This document shows, piece after piece, positions 25,075 to 33,015 of a stretch of DNA of 64,000 bases. Under the pieces are notes generated by a model that saw only the letters and a program-made list of their open reading frames with translations, made no database searches and was not told the origin of the DNA. The first letter of the stretch is position 1. Every line of letters begins with the position of its first letter. Origin of the DNA: DASUHT01 sp038230835 (GTDB lineage: Bacteria > Actinomycetota > Thermoleophilia > Gaiellales > JAICJC01); assembly GCA_038230835.1 (NCBI GenBank), contig JBBRMM010000002.1, positions 1-64,000 of the forward strand, written 5' to 3'. Position numbers and translations under genes: made by a program.

Positions 25075-26055
25075 ATGGCGCGCAGCGAGATCATGGATCG
25101 GGGTGCCGGCGACGACGTCGCGTCCAGGTTCCACTTCACGCGGGAGATGATCGAGGGGTCGATCTACCGCAAGTACGAAAAGGCGATCCGCGGCATCTGG
25201 AACCCCAAGGATCTCGACTACGCCCAGGACGCCGCCGACTGGCAGCGGATCGACGAGGTCAAGCAGCGCGGCCTGCTGGGCGTCACGGTGCGCTTCCTGG
25301 CCGGCGAGCAGGCGGTGACTGACGAGCTGGTGCCGATGCTGGCGGCCGCCCACGCCCTGCGCCGCTACGACTGGACGATGTTCCTGTCCACCTTCCTGAT
25401 GGAGGAGGCCAAGCACTCCGAGTTCTTCATGCTCTGGCACGACCGGGTGGTCGGCGTGCTCGAGCCCGACGAGGTGGCGGCACACTTCCTGGTGCGCTCG
25501 AAGACCGTCGACCCCACCGGCCGCTTCGAGGTCAAGGATGTGCTGCACGAGGCGCTGCCGCGCTACGGTGGCCTTTTGATGGACGCTGTCGCCGGCGGCC
25601 GGCAGGCCGAGATCGAGGCCGCCTTCGTGCAGTTCTCGGCGGCCTACAACGGCTTCGCCGAGGGCGTGCTGACGATGCCGTCGTACGAGATCGTGATCGA
25701 TACGACGCTCATGTGGGACGCCTTCCCCACCCTGCGTGAGGGGTTTCGGCGGATCCTGGCCGACGAGGGCCGGCACATCACCTTCGGCACCGCCGCCACC
25801 CGCATGCTGATCGAGAAGACCCCCAGCCTGGAGCGGCTCGTGCACCAGGTGTTCGACGAGTACCGCGGCAACCTGGTCGGCCTCGTCGAGTACCAAAAGG
25901 CGGTACCTGGCCTCGACCTCCAGAAGTACCAGACGATGAAGGTGCGCCACTACCGCAACCGCTGCCGGGAGATGGGCATCACCCCCGACCAGACGCTGAT
26001 CGAGCAGATCCTCGACCCCGACATCGACTTCGTGGTCGGTGTCGAGGCGGGCTGA
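25075..26055 (+). CDS. R2-like ligand-binding oxidase (R2lox)
   Basis: The 326-residue helical protein matches the mycobacterial Rv0233-type branch of the ribonucleotide-reductase R2 superfamily. The metal-binding helices are visible: EQAVTDE, MEEAKHSEF (E-x-x-H) and DEGRHITF (second E-x-x-H). R2lox proteins bind a Mn/Fe centre and a fatty-acid ligand and form a Tyr-Val crosslink; their physiological substrate is unknown. ATG at 25075 follows GGGGAGCC and matches the usual N-terminus. A 55-residue gene follows two bases after its stop. Confidence 0.9.
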   Translation: MARSEIMDRGAGDDVASRFHFTREMIEGSIYRKYEKAIRGIWNPKDLDYAQDAADWQRIDEVKQRGLLGVTVRFLAGEQAVTDELVPMLAAAHALRRYDWTMFLSTFLMEEAKHSEFFMLWHDRVVGVLEPDEVAAHFLVRSKTVDPTGRFEVKDVLHEALPRYGGLLMDAVAGGRQAEIEAAFVQFSAAYNGFAEGVLTMPSYEIVIDTTLMWDAFPTLREGFRRILADEGRHITFGTAATRMLIEKTPSLERLVHQVFDEYRGNLVGLVEYQKAVPGLDLQKYQTMKVRHYRNRCREMGITPDQTLIEQILDPDIDFVVGVEAG

Positions 26056-26057
26056 CC

Positions 26058-26225
26058 GTGGCCCGGGCCTGGCGCTGCCTCGAGGCGGGTTGCGAAGCGC
26101 TGATCACCGCACCGGACGACGAGCAGTTGGTGGCGGCGGTGAACCGGCACGTGGGGGAGGTGCACCAGAGCTTCGAGCTGGAGGAGGTCATCCTGGATGC
26201 GGCCGAGGATGCGGCCGAGGCGTAG
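26058..26225 (+). CDS. DUF1059-like small protein, 55 residues
   Basis: A GTG just after the R2lox stop opens a frame whose product has the DUF1059 pattern: W-x-C-x4-C near the N-terminus (WRCLEAGCEALI) and H-x3-H (HVGEVH) in the middle, a likely zinc- or metal-binding set. The acidic helical tail ends the protein. The two-base spacing implies co-translation with R2lox. It is easily missed because of its size. Confidence 0.7.
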   Translation: MARAWRCLEAGCEALITAPDDEQLVAAVNRHVGEVHQSFELEEVILDAAEDAAEA

Positions 26226-26230
26226 GGCGG

Positions 26231-26257
26231 GCGGCCCGCCCCTCGGCGGGGCGGGCG
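26231..26257. terminator. Hairpin between convergent genes
   Basis: CCCGCCCC-tcggc-GGGGCGGG forms an eight-base GC stem just after the small DUF1059-like gene and before the stop of the convergent secreted-protein gene. There is no clear T-run on either side, as is usual in high-GC actinobacteria. Confidence 0.5.
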
Positions 26258-26284
26258 CCGCGCGGTCTCCGAGCTACTGTGCGG

Positions 26285-28085
26285 CTAGCTGGCGGTGAGT
26301 TGTTTGAGCGTGACGATGGTGTCGCTGCTGGCCGCCTGCTTGGTGCCCAGAGCCGTTATCTTGATGGTGTAGTAGCCGAGTGGGAGGGCCACGTTGAACA
26401 CGTTTTGGTAGGAGTAGCCGGCGGCGTACAGGTCGACCGTGTAGACCGCCGGTACGGTGGGCGATGGTCCGGTGATCGTTACCTTCGCCTTGCCGTCGTT
26501 GGGACCGACGAGGGCATTCCAGATGATACGGCTGCCGTAGAAGGGCAGCGAGGCAGTGGCGCCCTTCTGTCCGGTGAACCTGTACCCGTACCCGCCGCCG
26601 TCCGACCACATACCGGTCAGCTTGGGAGTAGCGTCGGTGCCGCTGTCGGTGGTGATCGCGTCGATTGCGACCCAGGTGCCGGTGCTGGGCGCGACGTTCG
26701 CGCCATTCGTAGTGATGGTGACTGTGTGCTTGCCCGCGGGCAGTGCGCCCCACGGTGAGAACGACAGGTCGCCCCCCGATGCGGCATAGGTGTTGATCTG
26801 CTGGGTGATCTTCTTCGGCGCCGTCGTCGAGGTGATCACAACAGTCGCGGTGCCGCGATCCGGTGCCGCCCACATCACCACGCCAAGCGAGGATCCGGAG
26901 AACGAGTACTTCTCACTCGCGTTGGGATACCGCTCCTGCACGTAGCTCCCACCGAGCGCGCCCGCGTTCTTCACCACACCCCACCCGTACTTGATCGGCG
27001 GGTTCGCCACGATCGGGTGGGATATCTCACACGTGCCCGTACCGCCGTTGCCGTCGTTCGCCCAGGTCGGCTGCATCGCGAATGCACCCGTGCCGAACTG
27101 AACGTCCTGGACCTGCGCGCCGGGACCCAGATCCCATACGCACTGGTCGCCATTCTCATGGCTGGTGTCCACTCCGTACCATCCGGAGATGTACTGGTCG
27201 GTCACCGTCTCGGCGAACTCGTGCCCCTCCACGATCGATACACCGTCGAGTGTGCCGGCGCCGCCCGAGTTCACGAAGTTCGCGCCGCAATTGGCACCGT
27301 CCAGGTAGGGGAGGTTCGTGAAGGTCACGTCGCCGTACGAACTCGACACGTAGGTATGCCATGCACAGAAGCCGGTGTTGGGGAATCCGTCCGGGTGGGT
27401 GCCCGTAGGAGAGGCGATGATGTATTGAACATTTCGGTTTGATGCGGCGGTGGTATTACCGAAGTGTGCGGCCGCAGAGACGGCCTCGGCGCCGAGCTGT
27501 TGGGCCGTAGCGTTCGTGAGGCCGGCGGACTCGTCCACCCAGACCCCCGCCAACGCGCCACCGGTCGGGTAAGCGACATGGGTGGGGTTCGAAGCGGGAC
27601 ACGACGTGGCGCCGACCGCCACACCGTCACAGTACTGTGTCATCACGCCTGACCACTTCTCACCACCGACGCCGAGCCCCTTCAGAAGCTCCTGCAGGTA
27701 CGGCGCCACGCCACTGGGATCGCCCGAGAGCGTGACATCGCCATTGCCGTCGGTGCTCTGCGTACCCCACTGCGAGCCCCAAAACACGACATAGAGCCGC
27801 GCCGGGCCGGTTGAAACGCCGGCACCATCGGAAGACCGCCCGCCGTGGTAATTCAACTCCGACCGTGAACGCCGGGGTCGAATGCGCCCGCGCCCACGCC
27901 CGCATCTTCGCCAGCTGCGAAAGAGTTGGCACGGCCCCGTGCCGGTAGGGATGCCCGTACGCGGGGGAGTACGGGTCCATCGACGGCGACCCAGACGACG
28001 CAGCCGACGCACCCACTCCGGTCAACGCGACCCCCACCGCCATCGCGGCAGCGATACCGGCCCTCCCCAAACGTGCGAGCAACAT
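26285..28085 (-). CDS. EXORDIUM-like secreted protein with HExxE motif and tandem C-terminal modules, frameshifted
   Basis: The ATG at 28085 follows GGGAGGGG and opens a signal peptide. After MRAWARAHS (about 27870) the frame shifts: the remaining coding sequence, starting LNYHGG and continuing GPARLYVVFWG, lies in another minus-strand frame down to 26285. The second part shows the PHI-1/EXO-like pattern (YHGG...; IVEGHEFAETVTDQ; a late DQCVWDLG), where HEFAE may bind metal. Two related beta modules of about 110 residues form the C-terminus (GALGGSYVQERYP...; LTGMWSDGGGYGY...), likely carbohydrate-binding. Either the gene is inactivated by a one-base indel near 27860 or the sequence has an error there. 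Without repair neither half would be a functional exported protein. Confidence 0.7.
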
Positions 28086-28189
28086 GTCGGCCCCTCCCGA
28101 TCGGTCTGCCAAGCCAATAGCGACGGCTCAACCCTTCCCAGAGGGAACGCGGAGCCGCCGCGATCGTCCCATCATTACCACAAACTGTC
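28086..28189. other. Start of a gene-poor stretch (28.1-29.2 kb)
   Basis: Between the EXO-like gene and the MMPL gene there is over 1.1 kb with no intact recognisable gene. This first part has nothing beyond the upstream region of the EXO-like gene. The rest holds a methyltransferase remnant, a short tandem repeat, a small open frame and repeated GTCACGG boxes, each listed separately. Confidence 0.5.
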
Positions 28190-28472
28190 AAGCGGGCGAG
28201 AAGCGCAGCCAGACTCCAGCTCGGTCGAGGCCCACACCACCTTGACCCCGCGGCTCGCTACGCCGCCTACCAACCACCCAGAAGCCCAGACTCAGGCCGC
28301 CGGCACCACAAAAGAGGTCGATCGCCGTTGGTCGAGGAGCCGAGCGCACCCATCGGCGGACAGCTCGGAGATCACTGGGATCCGGCGCCGACGCGTGCCG
28401 TGGCAAGCGCAGCCGATGGCCCCGGAGGGTGGGGACAGCTGTCCGGCTGCGCGAATGTTGGACGGTAGACAT
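28190..28472 (-). pseudogene. N-terminal remnant of a C5-cytosine DNA methyltransferase
   Basis: The minus strand encodes PTAIDLFCGAGGLSLGF, the unmistakable motif I (AdoMet-binding) of 5-methylcytosine methyltransferases. After that, similarity continues in a different frame (GVKVVWASTELE), so there is at least one frameshift, and the other nine motifs including the catalytic PCQ are absent. The piece is a decayed, 3'-deleted gene, probably from a lost restriction-modification system. Confidence 0.6.
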
Positions 28473-28616
28473 GCCGATCAGGCTCCCAAGAGGGCATGGG
28501 CCGAACCGGCCCGTGACCCGGTTATACCAGAGGCCTGGGACGTCTCCAACGCGAGCTGACGATGCGAGCGCGACCGACGGCTCAGGTTACGAAGGCCTCC
28601 TCAGCGGCGCGGGCTC

Positions 28617-28662
28617 GCCGAGCAGACGCGGAGATACTTGCCGAGCGGACGCGGAGAACTTG
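28617..28662. repeat. Imperfect 23-base tandem duplication
   Basis: The unit GCCGAGCAGACGCGGAGA-tACTTG is followed at once by a second copy with one substitution and one deleted base. It lies in gene-free DNA and looks like a simple slippage or recombination product. Confidence 0.5.
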
Positions 28663-28698
28663 CTGCTTTGACGTTGTGCGGCTCGGGTCAGATTCGAC

Positions 28699-28932
28699 CT
28701 AGGCGCCAAGACTGCGCACCGTGACCTCCTCCACGCTGAGGAAGGGCTCTGACGCCTCGCACGTGTTCGGGCTCAGGACTCGTTCTCGACCCTCGACGCG
28801 GGGAAGGAGCTCGGGGCGAATCTTCGCAAGGATGCCCATCCGGGCGAGATTAGAGGGGGCACGACGGGTTCGCCACGCTGCCCCGGCCGCATCTAGGGCC
28901 TCAAACAAGGCACCGGCGTTCCCTTGAGTCAC
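28699..28932 (-). CDS. Small open frame, 77 residues, unrecognised
   Basis: GTG start, product beginning MTQGNAGALFEALDAAGAAW and ending with an acidic SEPFLSVEEVTV segment. Composition is protein-like with mixed hydrophobic and charged residues. No family, no ribosome-binding site and no neighbour to suggest a role. It may be a fragment of a longer lost gene. Confidence 0.3.
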   Translation of the reverse strand: MTQGNAGALFEALDAAGAAWRTRRAPSNLARMGILAKIRPELLPRVEGRERVLSPNTCEASEPFLSVEEVTVRSLGA

Positions 28933-28996
28933 GGCTCGGCATCGGTGCCCTGGTCCGAAGTGATGTAGTCACGGGTTCGGTCCAAACCGTGACTCG
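28926..28996. repeat. Three GTCACGG boxes, two direct and one inverted
   Basis: GAGTCACGG at 28926-28934, GTAGTCACGG at 28965-28974, and the inverted CCGTGACTC at 28988-28996. The outer two form an interrupted inverted repeat. They might be protein-binding sites or remains of a mobile element end; nothing nearby settles it. Confidence 0.35.
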
Positions 28997-29176
28997 ACCC
29001 CATCCGGGCTCAACCCGCGCGCGATAACGGCCGGTACCACAAGCCGCTACGCGGGGCGACGTGTAACGCGGTGACCATCAGGCCATGGCACCGGACCAAG
29101 CTCACCAATCCTCAGGGGTGCTCAGGCTGGCCGAACGCATGCTCACAACCCTAGCCCTGACCACCGGACACCAGCG

Positions 29177-29205
29177 TGCGCCGACGGACCACCTCCGCCG
29201 GCGCA
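29177..29205 (-). terminator. Hairpin downstream of the MMPL gene
   Basis: TGCGCCGACGG and CCGCCGGCGCA pair over 11 bases with one mismatch around a seven-base loop, 15 bases after the MMPL stop. No T-run follows. Confidence 0.4.
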
Positions 29206-29219
29206 CCCTCTTCAAACCC

Positions 29220-31394
29220 CTACGCCGTCGACGGCCCCACCCGCTCGCCGCCCTCCACGCTCACGTGCGGCAGCCAGCCCAGGAACGAGGGCAGGTACCA
29301 GTTCCAGCGGCCGAGCAGCGTCATCGTCGCCGGCACCAGCACGGTGCGCACGAGCGTGGCGTCGATCAGGATCGCCACCGCCACGCCGAAGCCCATCTGC
29401 TGGAACATCACCAGCTGCCCCGACGCGAACCCGGCGAACACGGCCACCATGATCAGGGCCGCGCCGGTGATCAGTCGCGCGCTGGAGGTGATGCCCTGGG
29501 TGACCGCGACCGTCGTTTGGCCGGTGGCCTCGTAGCGCTCGCGGATCCGCGAGGTCAAAAACACGTGGTAGTCCATCGACAGGCCGAACAGCACCGCAAA
29601 CAGGAACAGCGGTATCCAGGCCTCGATCACCGGCACTCGGTCAAAGCCGAGCAGGCCGGTGCCGTGGCCGTCCTGCGACACGAGCGTCAGAAGGCCGTAG
29701 GCCGCACCCACCGAGAGCAGGTTCATGATGATCGCCACGGCCGGGATCACGATCGAGCGGAAGGCCACCAGCAGCACGATGAAGCTGAGCGAGAGCACGA
29801 GCGCAAACACGATCGGCTGGTAGTCGGAGGAGATGCTGAAGTAGTCGAGGTTCTGGGCCGCGTCGCCGCCCACCGGAAGCGTGGTCAGGCCGCGCAGGCG
29901 GGTGATCGCATGCGTGGCCGTGGAGCTGGTCGCCTCGGCGTTGATCGGCACGTCCAGCACCGCTCCGTGGCTGGTCGAGACGGGCTCGATGGAGACCGGC
30001 CCGAACAGCGGATCACCGGCGATGCCGCGGCGGATGGCCGCGATCTGGGCCTGGTTTTGGGCCGACTGCGGATTCCCCAGCAGCGGGATCCGGGCCGGCG
30101 CCAGCACACCCACCGCGAACTCGCGCTGCATCGTCTCGTAGGCCTGCCGCGACTGGGCGCTTTTGGGTAGCGAGGTGACGCCGCTGGCGCCGGTCTTGAT
30201 GCCCAGGTAGGGCACCGCCGCCACGACCAAGAGGCCGGCCACGATGATCAGGCTGACAACGGGCCGGCGCATGACGCCGCCCACCGCCCACGTCCAGAAC
30301 CCGCGCCGGCCGCTGCGCCGCAGGCGGGCCGGCATCAGCCGTCCGACGCGGCCGGCCTCGAGGCGATCGCCGAGCAGCACGAGCGCCGCCGGAAGCAGCG
30401 TCAGCGCCGCCGCCACGGCGGCCGTCACGACGAGGATCGCGCCCGCCGCCAGGCTGAGGAAGATCGTGGTCGGCACGATCAGAAGGCCGACCAGGGCGAC
30501 CACCACGGTCACGCCGGAGAAGAGCACCGCTCGGCTGGCCGTCCGCGATGCCACGGCGATCGCCGCATGGGTGGCCGAACCCCGCGCCCGCTCCTCGCGG
30601 TAGCGCGAGACGATGAAGAGCACGTAGTCGATGCCGACCGCGAGCCCCATCATGGTGATCATGTTGGTGACGAAGAAGGACAGCGGGTAGACCTGGCCGA
30701 TCAGAGCGGTGGCGGCCAGCGCGACCACGATGGCGATGATCGCAAGCCCGATCGGAAGCAGCGCCGAGACCAGCGTCCCGAACACGATCAGAAGCACGAT
30801 CAGCGCCACCGGGATGCCGATCGACTCGCCGGTCGCGAGGTCGCTCTGGGCGGTCGCGTTGGAGTCGTGCGCCGCGGCCGCCTGGCCGGCCACCTGTACG
30901 GTCAGGCCGTTGCCGCTGGCGGCGCCGGTCAGGTCGAGCAGCTTGTGCACGTTGTTGACGGCGGAGGTGGCGTCGCCGGCCATCGTGACCGGGATCAGCG
31001 CCGCCGTGCCGTCGGTGCTCACAAGGCCCTTGGCGGCGGGCGTGAAGGGGCTGGTCACCCGCTGCACGACGCCCGGGCCGAGCGCCGAGATCCGGCCGGT
31101 CAGGGCCGCGATCTGGGCCTTGGCGGCGGGCGATGTCACCGAGCCGCCGGTGGCCGTCACAACCACCATCTCGGTGTCGGCGGTCTGGACGCCGATGCGG
31201 TGGGTGATGAGGTCGTTGGCGGTGGCCGACTCGGGGCTGGTCACGAAGCCGACCTTGGTCGTGGTCGCACTGCCCAGAAGCGTGCCGACGACGGCCAGCG
31301 ACGCCACCAGCAGCACGGCCCAGATGGCGACCGTGCGCCGCGGGTGGCCGGCGGACGCGCGGGCGAGATTGGGCGGGGACAGGTATCGGTACAT
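29220..31394 (-). CDS. MMPL-family RND transporter
   Basis: The 724-residue product starts at an ATG preceded by GAGGGAG at seven bases; the longer open frame upstream runs through the tetR operator and is not coding. Two MMPL repeats are visible, each with a large extracytoplasmic loop and five to six helices. The paired signatures are GLAVGIDYVLFIVSRYREE in the first half and FGLSMDYHVFLTSRIRE in the second, the Asp residues being the proton-relay positions. It exports lipids, drugs or hydrophobic molecules. The divergent-type control region and adjacent TetR gene indicate induction by a ligand. Confidence 0.92.
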   Translation of the reverse strand: MYRYLSPPNLARASAGHPRRTVAIWAVLLVASLAVVGTLLGSATTTKVGFVTSPESATANDLITHRIGVQTADTEMVVVTATGGSVTSPAAKAQIAALTGRISALGPGVVQRVTSPFTPAAKGLVSTDGTAALIPVTMAGDATSAVNNVHKLLDLTGAASGNGLTVQVAGQAAAAHDSNATAQSDLATGESIGIPVALIVLLIVFGTLVSALLPIGLAIIAIVVALAATALIGQVYPLSFFVTNMITMMGLAVGIDYVLFIVSRYREERARGSATHAAIAVASRTASRAVLFSGVTVVVALVGLLIVPTTIFLSLAAGAILVVTAAVAAALTLLPAALVLLGDRLEAGRVGRLMPARLRRSGRRGFWTWAVGGVMRRPVVSLIIVAGLLVVAAVPYLGIKTGASGVTSLPKSAQSRQAYETMQREFAVGVLAPARIPLLGNPQSAQNQAQIAAIRRGIAGDPLFGPVSIEPVSTSHGAVLDVPINAEATSSTATHAITRLRGLTTLPVGGDAAQNLDYFSISSDYQPIVFALVLSLSFIVLLVAFRSIVIPAVAIIMNLLSVGAAYGLLTLVSQDGHGTGLLGFDRVPVIEAWIPLFLFAVLFGLSMDYHVFLTSRIRERYEATGQTTVAVTQGITSSARLITGAALIMVAVFAGFASGQLVMFQQMGFGVAVAILIDATLVRTVLVPATMTLLGRWNWYLPSFLGWLPHVSVEGGERVGPSTA

Positions 31395-31419
31395 GTTGAC
31401 GCTCCCTCGTTCGACTAAA

Positions 31420-31433
31420 ACCAACTGGTCGGT
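31420..31433. promoter_or_regulatory. Probable TetR operator before the MMPL gene
   Basis: ACCAACTGGTCGGT differs at two positions from the perfect palindrome ACCGACCGGTCGGT found before the tetR gene. It lies 26 bases upstream of the MMPL start, flanked by AAA and AGG, so a bound repressor would block transcription of the transporter. Confidence 0.6.
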
Positions 31434-31479
31434 AGGTTTTCTTCCGATGGCAACACCATGAACGCTTGCCGCACTGCGT

Positions 31480-32106
31480 TCAGTCCAGCAGGTCCGGGGT
31501 GAGGCCGATCGCCCGGCACACGAAGCGCAGGTACTCGTCGGGATCCATGCCGAGCCGGTGCCCGGTGGCGGTGGTGTCGGCAGCGGCCAGCGCCTCCAGG
31601 CCGATGAATGTGCCGACGGCAAAGCGGGCGGCGGCCAGCGGGTCGACGTCGGCCGCCAGGTCGCCCTCAGCCTTGGCCCGCGCCAGCAGCTCGGCGCTGG
31701 TCGCCACCCAGACGTCGTGGGGGCGGACGATGGCCGGGTCGTCCAGGCCGTCGGCCCGCAGTTCGGCGCACAGATGCTCGATCCCGGCCATGCCCTTGGC
31801 GGTCTCGATGGCCGGGATCAGCGCCCGCACCATCGCCACCAGCTGGTCGGAGGCGCGCACGTGCTCGGACGCCACCGCCAGCACCTGAGCCTGCATGCGG
31901 GCCTGGTCGGCGCGCACCACCTCGACCGCCACGTCGCGCTTGGAGGCGAAGTGGAAGTAGAAGCCGCCCTTGGTCAGGCCGGCCGCCGTGATCAGGTCGG
32001 TCATCGAGGTGGCGCTGTAGCCACGCTCGCCAAATGCGGTGCGAGCCGCGTCGACGATCCGCCGTCGCGTCTCGCCACCCTTCTCGGTCAGTGCTCGTTC
32101 CACCAT
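31480..32106 (-). CDS. TetR-family transcriptional regulator
   Basis: The 208-residue product has the N-terminal TetR DNA-binding domain (residues about 12-58: RRRIVDAARTAFGERGYSATSMTDLI, then AGLTKGGFYFHFASK) and an all-helical ligand-binding domain. It lies upstream of the MMPL gene on the same strand and has a perfect palindromic operator just before its own start, so it most likely represses itself and the transporter until a ligand binds. The ligand is unknown. Confidence 0.92.
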   Translation of the reverse strand: MVERALTEKGGETRRRIVDAARTAFGERGYSATSMTDLITAAGLTKGGFYFHFASKRDVAVEVVRADQARMQAQVLAVASEHVRASDQLVAMVRALIPAIETAKGMAGIEHLCAELRADGLDDPAIVRPHDVWVATSAELLARAKAEGDLAADVDPLAAARFAVGTFIGLEALAAADTTATGHRLGMDPDEYLRFVCRAIGLTPDLLD

Positions 32107-32121
32107 GCGCCGGAGCCTACC

Positions 32122-32135
32122 AACCGACCGGTCGG
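32122..32135. promoter_or_regulatory. Perfect palindromic TetR operator
   Basis: ACCGACCGGTCGGT is a 14-base perfect palindrome 15 bases upstream of the tetR start, of the type bound by QacR/FadR-like TetR proteins. A related site stands before the MMPL gene. Confidence 0.7.
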
Positions 32136-32195
32136 TCTGTCAAGTCGGAAGTGCCCGCCTGGTATCCTCGGCCGCTCTCGAACGGGGGAGGCCCG

Positions 32196-33011
32196 ATGTA
32201 CGTCGACGGTTCAGAGGCGCGGATCCTCTATGTCCAGCACGGCACCGGGCCGGACATCGTGTGGGTGGCCGGCGGCGGCGGGCTGGCGACCGACTGGCAC
32301 CCCTACCAGATGCCGTATTTCGAGCGCGAGTTTCGCAACACCACGTTCGACAACCGCGGCATCGGCGCCACCGAGTGCGAACTGCCGCTGCCGTGGCCGC
32401 TGGCGTCCTTCGCCCGCGACACCGCCGAGCTGATCGAGGCGGTGTGCGACCCGCCGGTGGCGCTGGTCGGCCTGTCGCTGGGGGGCGCGATCGTGCAGCA
32501 GGTGGCGATCGACTACCCCGACCTGCTGCGCTGCGTTGTCACCATGGGCACCGGCGCGCTCAGCACCGGCTGGGGCTGGGACTACCAGAAGGCGGAGATC
32601 GACTGGCGCAAGGCCGGCAACCACCTGGACGGGATGATGGCCGTCGTCCACAACGCGGCCATGATGTACCCGGCCAAGGTGCTGGGCGACCGCGAGCTGT
32701 GGCCGAAGCTGCGGGCCGACCTGGAGAGCTGGCTTTCGACCGACGACAACGAGCGCTCGCTGATCCCCCAGTGGGAGGCCTGCCTGCTCTACGACCAGGT
32801 CGCCGAGCTGCCCGCGTGCAAGGTGCCGATGCACGTGATCGCGTTTTCGGAGGACGTGCAGGCGCCGCCTCAGGACGGCCGCGAGGTGGCCGAGCTGGCG
32901 GCAGCCGGCGAGTACCACGAGTTCGAGGGCATGGGCCACTGCTCGATCTACGGGCACACCCACGACGTGCTCAACCCGTTCATCCGCGAGCTCGTGCTGC
33001 GCTACCAGTAG
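32196..33011 (+). CDS. Alpha/beta hydrolase
   Basis: The 271-residue product begins at an ATG preceded by GGGGGAGG. The core includes the oxyanion region WVAGGGGLATDWHPYQ, FDNRGIGATE, the nucleophile elbow VGLSLGGAIV and the catalytic His in EGMGHCSIYG. It resembles haloperoxidase/esterase-type hydrolases of the alpha/beta fold. No signal peptide. It is divergent from the tetR gene across about 90 bases containing the operator, so it may belong to the same regulon. Substrate unknown. Confidence 0.88.
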   Translation: MYVDGSEARILYVQHGTGPDIVWVAGGGGLATDWHPYQMPYFEREFRNTTFDNRGIGATECELPLPWPLASFARDTAELIEAVCDPPVALVGLSLGGAIVQQVAIDYPDLLRCVVTMGTGALSTGWGWDYQKAEIDWRKAGNHLDGMMAVVHNAAMMYPAKVLGDRELWPKLRADLESWLSTDDNERSLIPQWEACLLYDQVAELPACKVPMHVIAFSEDVQAPPQDGREVAELAAAGEYHEFEGMGHCSIYGHTHDVLNPFIRELVLRYQ

Positions 33012-33015
33012 CCGG

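Noticed and set aside
28190..28472. An active restriction-modification or other defence system
   Set aside because: Only motif I of a methyltransferase remains, with a frameshift; no nuclease partner is present.
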